Shown here in pieces: positions 61,008 to 64,000 of a DNA stretch of 64,000 nucleotides. This DNA comes from Streptomyces sp. MUM 203J (lineage in GTDB: Bacteria > Actinomycetota > Actinomycetes > Streptomycetales > Streptomycetaceae). The position numbers were made by a program, and so were the translations under genes. The notes beneath the pieces were generated by a model. That model did no database searches and was not told the DNA's origin. It saw only the letters and a list, made by a program, of their open reading frames with translations. Location of the stretch: the NCBI RefSeq assembly GCF_022414595.1, contig NZ_JADWYO010000008.1, forward strand, positions 1 to 64,000, given 5' to 3'. How positions within the stretch are numbered: the first letter of the stretch is position 1; each line of letters starts with the position of its first letter.

Positions 61008-61530
61008 CTATGGAGGCTCCAGACCGAGTCCGGTCTCGGCTATGAAGCCGTTGAGGGTCTGCGGTCGGCTTTGGATGGCGCGTAGGCGGTTCTTCACGAG
61101 CGGGGTGAGGTCGTCGATCGTGCGGGGTGCGAGGTTGGCCAGGGACTTCTTCAGGTGGGCCCATACGCCTTCGACGGGGTTGAGGTCGGGTGCGTAGGGC
61201 GGGAGCTTGACGATGGTGAGCCAGTCGCTGTTGCGGTTGCAGAACTCCCGTAAGCGCTTGGCGTGGTGGGTGCTGGCGGCGTCCCACACCACGATCAGCG
61301 GGGCACCGCCGAGCCGCCGGCGGGCGGAGGTGATCAGGTCCGCGAACTCACGGGCCCGGAAGCCCTTCTTCTCGCCGGTACGGCCCTGGTACGTCGGCGT
61401 CCGGTAGATCAGACGGGTCTCGTGGCCCGGTCTGACGCAGACCAACCCGGCCATCAAGACCCGGCCCGATCCCTTCCCGGTCACCCTGACCAGCGGCGTC
61501 CGGCCCCGCCGTGACCAGGTCCGGCCCTTC
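61008..61530 (-). pseudogene. IS630-type transposase, C-terminal fragment
   Basis: About 174 codons of a DDE transposase: GRTWSRRGRTPLVRV, then VVWDAASTHHAKRLREF with the second catalytic Asp, and LPPYAPDLNPVEGVWAHLKKSLA with the catalytic Glu. The N-terminal HTH and the first catalytic Asp (which should lie just before GRTW) are missing. Upstream of ~61530 the sequence abruptly becomes a copy of the toxin gene. The element is therefore truncated by recombination and non-functional. Confidence 0.88.
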
Positions 61531-62122
61531 CCGACGACAAGCTCCCGTCCTGGCTGCGTGACTCGCGCACCGCGGTGAAGGAGACCGGCAAGGCGCTCGT
61601 GGCCTGGGACAAGTGGGGCTCCAACCCCTCCCGCGCCGCCGGTGAGGTCACCTTCAACGTCCTGACCACGGTCTTCACCGGCGGCGCCGGCGGCGCGGTC
61701 GCGGGCACCGGCAAGGCGGGCGCCGCGGCCAAGGCCCTGTCCCTGGCGAACAAGGCCGGCAAGGCCGTCGACCCGATGACGTACGTCTTCAAAGGCGTCG
61801 GCGGGAGCGTCACGAAGATCGGCGACATCATGACCGGCCTCAAGGGCAAGGGAACCTTCGAGACCCCGGACATCAACCTCGACGGCGCCATCGCCCTCCC
61901 CGACGGCGCGAAGATGCTGCCCGACGGAACGATCCACCTCCCCCCGGGCACCCTCGTCCCGGAAGGCGCGCTCGCACTCCCCAACGACACGATCAAGCTT
62001 CCCGAGAACACGGTCACCCTCCCCCCACGGGCACGGTCAAACTCTTCGGAGACGGCCCCGCCCGGTACATGGACCCCACGGGCAACCTCTACGACGGCGA
62101 CGGCGTCCTCGTCCAGAAGGTC
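61530..62122 (+). repeat. 0.59-kb duplicated segment, copy 2 (in the silent cassette)
   Basis: Matches 56886-57476 base for base except for a few substitutions near its end (e.g. CCTGAG to CCCGAG, CATTCTC to CGTCCTC) and a two-base insertion at about 62027-62028. The left edge coincides with the transposase break; the right edge (AAGGTC) coincides with the change to a new linker. Confidence 0.92.
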
Positions 62123-63059
62123 CGATTCCTCGGCTGCGGGCGACAACGGCGGGCATAGCGATCCCACCTCGACTGGTGGCCACACGGCATCCGGTTCGGA
62201 CGGCGGCGCCGACTCCGGCGGCGGCCACTCGGGCACAGGCACGTCGGGCAGCAACCACTCCGGTGAGACGCAGGTCGTTCCCCACCAGGACGGTCCCGGG
62301 AATGGGCCGTCCGGCGGCCACGACCTCCCGGGTTCGTCCGACGCTGGCTCCGGAAACGGGGGAGGCCCGAGCGGAGACGGCCCTGGCGGAGACGGCCCTG
62401 GAACACCTGGTGAGCATCCGGTGGTACTGCACGGTGATCACGTGGCGCAGCAGCCAACCGGCAAAATGGCATCCGAGTCGGAGGACGCAGTCACTGCGGC
62501 GCTGACGGAGTCGAAGGTGGCTCCTGTTGACCAGCAGCGCATGCTGACCCAGTTGCGGAAGTCGGAGTACGGGGCGGCCGTCGCCGACTACATCGCCAGT
62601 GGACGTTTCGCTCATATGCCGGGGTACATCGACTTGATTTCCCAAGTGAAGCAGCGCGACATGATGCCGGCCGTCCATCAAGCACTCGAGCATGCGGCAG
62701 AACTGCAGGCCAAGAACATCGACTCGATCGAGTTTGAGTTGAAGCTGCCGGACCAGAAGCTCGACCTGGACGTCCTCGTGAAATCCGAGAACGGGATCGA
62801 ATACGGTGCGCAGCTGAAAGATGTGGACAACGCCAACGGAATCAAGTCGGCGGTCAAGAAGATCGCGGAGAAGCAGCTTGGGGGCGCCGGCGTGGATGTT
62901 AAGGTGGCGATCCTCGACGTCCACGACGTGAAGGGCGCGTTGACCGACCAGACACTGAAGCACGTTCAGAGGGCGGCCGACCGCACCAACGCCTCGTTCG
63001 AGCTGCGCTTCAAGGACGGTTCCGTCACCGTTTATCCGACCAACTCGACGAGGCGATAA
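61575..63059 (+). CDS. Silent orphan toxin cassette with different C-terminal domain
   Basis: 494 codons, open to the transposase junction at 61530. Residues 1-~152 are identical in frame to the active toxin. A two-base insertion then shifts the frame, giving ~30 scrambled residues. A new Gly/Ser/Asp/His linker follows and a ~190-residue C-terminal domain (EDAVTAALTESK...), with D399 (LDLDVLV) and Q413-x-K415 (YGAQLKD), a possible variant PD-(D/Q)xK nuclease site. It lacks the T7SS N-terminus, promoter and ribosome site, so it is probably silent unless recombined into the main gene. Confidence 0.75.
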   Translation: MKETGKALVAWDKWGSNPSRAAGEVTFNVLTTVFTGGAGGAVAGTGKAGAAAKALSLANKAGKAVDPMTYVFKGVGGSVTKIGDIMTGLKGKGTFETPDINLDGAIALPDGAKMLPDGTIHLPPGTLVPEGALALPNDTIKLPENTVTLPPRARSNSSETAPPGTWTPRATSTTATASSSRRSDSSAAGDNGGHSDPTSTGGHTASGSDGGADSGGGHSGTGTSGSNHSGETQVVPHQDGPGNGPSGGHDLPGSSDAGSGNGGGPSGDGPGGDGPGTPGEHPVVLHGDHVAQQPTGKMASESEDAVTAALTESKVAPVDQQRMLTQLRKSEYGAAVADYIASGRFAHMPGYIDLISQVKQRDMMPAVHQALEHAAELQAKNIDSIEFELKLPDQKLDLDVLVKSENGIEYGAQLKDVDNANGIKSAVKKIAEKQLGGAGVDVKVAILDVHDVKGALTDQTLKHVQRAADRTNASFELRFKDGSVTVYPTNSTRR

Positions 63060-63068
63060 GGAACGTCC

Positions 63069-63713
63069 ATGTCAATACTGATGCGCGCGCCGAGGGAGTG
63101 CGGCTCGTGGTTCTGGGATCTCGACGACGTGACGGCACCAGGGCTGGAATCGGCGCTGGAGACAGCTGCCCGCATGTCTGCGGTTCTTCAGGCGCACGAA
63201 CTCCTGGAGCCGGTTTCTCTGGAGTGGAGCTGGTTCCAAGTGGGCAAAGGTGGGCTCGGGATGCACAGCCGCCTCGATCTCGTGGGGCGCGCACTGGATG
63301 ATCCATCCGTCGCTGAGCAAGCGCGATCCTGCCGACCGGTCGGCTACCCCAAGGCTGAGATGTCAGCAATCCTGGTAGTCGGTGCTGGTACGTGGCTCGA
63401 TGCGGGAGGAAAGCCCCATCGCGAATCCCGCCTCGTCGAACTCAGTGTGTCACCTGACCCGGTCGGCCCTTCGGCGGAGCTGTCGGTGCACCACGACGTA
63501 TGGGGCCTGTGCGACTTTCGAGGGGTACCCCACCTTGCCGTGCACACGCACAACGCGCCACGCCTTGAGGCAGCGCTGCGTGCTCTGGACGACGCATTGG
63601 GAGTGGCGGCCGAGCCCGGCGAGCCGACCTACTTCGGAGTCGCCGAGGGTTACAGCCTCAAGACACCCGACATCATCGACGGAGTCGGGCCCGACCTCAC
63701 CGATCATCTGTAA
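63069..63713 (+). CDS. Immunity-type protein next to the orphan toxin
   Basis: 214 residues, no signal peptide or membrane segment. It starts at the ATG at 63069, nine bases after the orphan toxin stop, with AAGGAACG upstream. Full-length similarity to the frameshifted gene at 59874 (shared WFWDLDD/WTWGRFG, DVW, NAPRLEAALRALDDALG and EPTYFG segments) shows one immunity family. By position it should protect against the orphan toxin's tip. Family name not recognised. Confidence 0.72.
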   Translation: MSILMRAPRECGSWFWDLDDVTAPGLESALETAARMSAVLQAHELLEPVSLEWSWFQVGKGGLGMHSRLDLVGRALDDPSVAEQARSCRPVGYPKAEMSAILVVGAGTWLDAGGKPHRESRLVELSVSPDPVGPSAELSVHHDVWGLCDFRGVPHLAVHTHNAPRLEAALRALDDALGVAAEPGEPTYFGVAEGYSLKTPDIIDGVGPDLTDHL

Positions 63714-63725
63714 GCAGCGACATAG

Positions 63726-64000
63726 GCCAGCGTCAACGCCTTCTGGCTGACCGTCGTCTGCCACGAGCGAAAGCGGATGACTCAGCTGTGCGAGATTCCG
63801 CTGGAGTAGTTGCGCTCGCCGGAAGGCGTGTACGACGAATTCGTCTATCACTGGGTCGACGTCCAACAGACCTACTGGCTCCGGCGGCCTGGGCTGGTCG
63901 AGAAGCTCATGGCCGCATTTGAGGCATCGGACCCCGGAGTTGCACGCAATACTCCGCCCGACGCTCTGCGGGGCGTGATGTATCCACCGCTCAACCTCTT
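63726..64000 (+). pseudogene. Imm49 remnant with in-frame stop, cut by window edge
   Basis: One frame aligns with the middle of the Imm49 protein at 58991: AFWLTVVCHERKRMTQLCEIPLE, stop (TAG at 63807), then VYDEFVYHWVDVQQTYWLRRPGLVEKL and YPPLNLF. There is no start, since the frame has a TAG at 63723 and the N-terminal ~110 residues are gone. A decayed immunity gene at the edge of the rearranged region. Confidence 0.8.

Overview
The window is high-GC DNA with GTG starts, leaderless genes, tightly overlapping operons and a core gene order (sucC-sucD, purN-purH, folD, mdh) that points to Streptomyces or a very close actinomycete. No rRNA, tRNA or CRISPR array was found. All calls come from reading the sequence; no database search was run.

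Region 1 (1-6812): a five-gene set around a divergent promoter. A DUF5691-type protein (cut by the left edge) and a SWIM zinc-finger protein read leftward. A MoxR-type AAA+ ATPase, a DUF5682-type protein and a VWA protein read rightward with ATGA/GTGA overlaps. The promoter facing the SWIM gene matches the actinobacterial RecA-independent (PafBC-type) DNA-damage motif exactly, TTGTCAGTG-N8-TACGGT, and would give a leaderless SWIM mRNA. A weaker copy faces the MoxR gene.

Region 2 (7051-20756): housekeeping. sucCD sits behind a CRP-like palindrome, followed by an ECF-sigma-like membrane protein, a DUF6350-type membrane protein, purNH, folD with a DUF3017-type protein, a membrane-anchored HTH/DUF2690-type protein and mdh.

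Region 3 (20780-29199): a small HTH regulator with a membrane partner, then a choline-to-glycine-betaine operon: betaine aldehyde dehydrogenase, GMC choline oxidase/dehydrogenase, and an OpuA-type importer whose permease is a fusion of two permease units. Several small hypothetical or secreted proteins follow (29496-31716).

Region 4 (31740-46137): the most interesting stretch, an eleven-gene leftward operon that looks like a natural-product cluster for an N-N-bonded (hydrazine) amino acid or small peptide. It encodes a lysine/ornithine N-hydroxylase, a free-standing cupin and a methionyl-tRNA-synthetase-like protein (together equivalent to the fused hydrazine synthetases of the s56-p1, triacsin and formycin pathways), a glycine-oxidase-type flavoenzyme, two ATP-grasp ligases, a WelO5/BesD-like Fe/2-oxoglutarate enzyme with an intact HxD facial triad, an AlaX-type tRNA-editing protein, and LysE, MFS and MHS transporters. 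No NRPS, PKS or carrier protein is present. A divergent two-module Lrp/AsnC regulator overlaps an M20 peptidase gene, and an AT-rich palindrome lies between the regulator and the operon.

Region 5 (46241-64000): a Streptomyces-type type VII secretion locus (membrane protein, EccD, MinD-like ATPase, EccC, DUF6177-type protein, two WXG100-like proteins, a DUF6507-type protein) leading into a 971-residue polymorphic toxin with a C-terminal PD-(D/E)XK-like nuclease domain and an Imm49-type immunity protein. Downstream is a rearranged toxin/immunity graveyard: a frameshifted immunity gene, a 5'-truncated IS630-type transposase, a silent toxin cassette that begins with a near-perfect 0.59-kb copy of the main toxin gene and ends in a different toxin domain, its likely immunity gene, and a decayed Imm49 copy running off the right edge.
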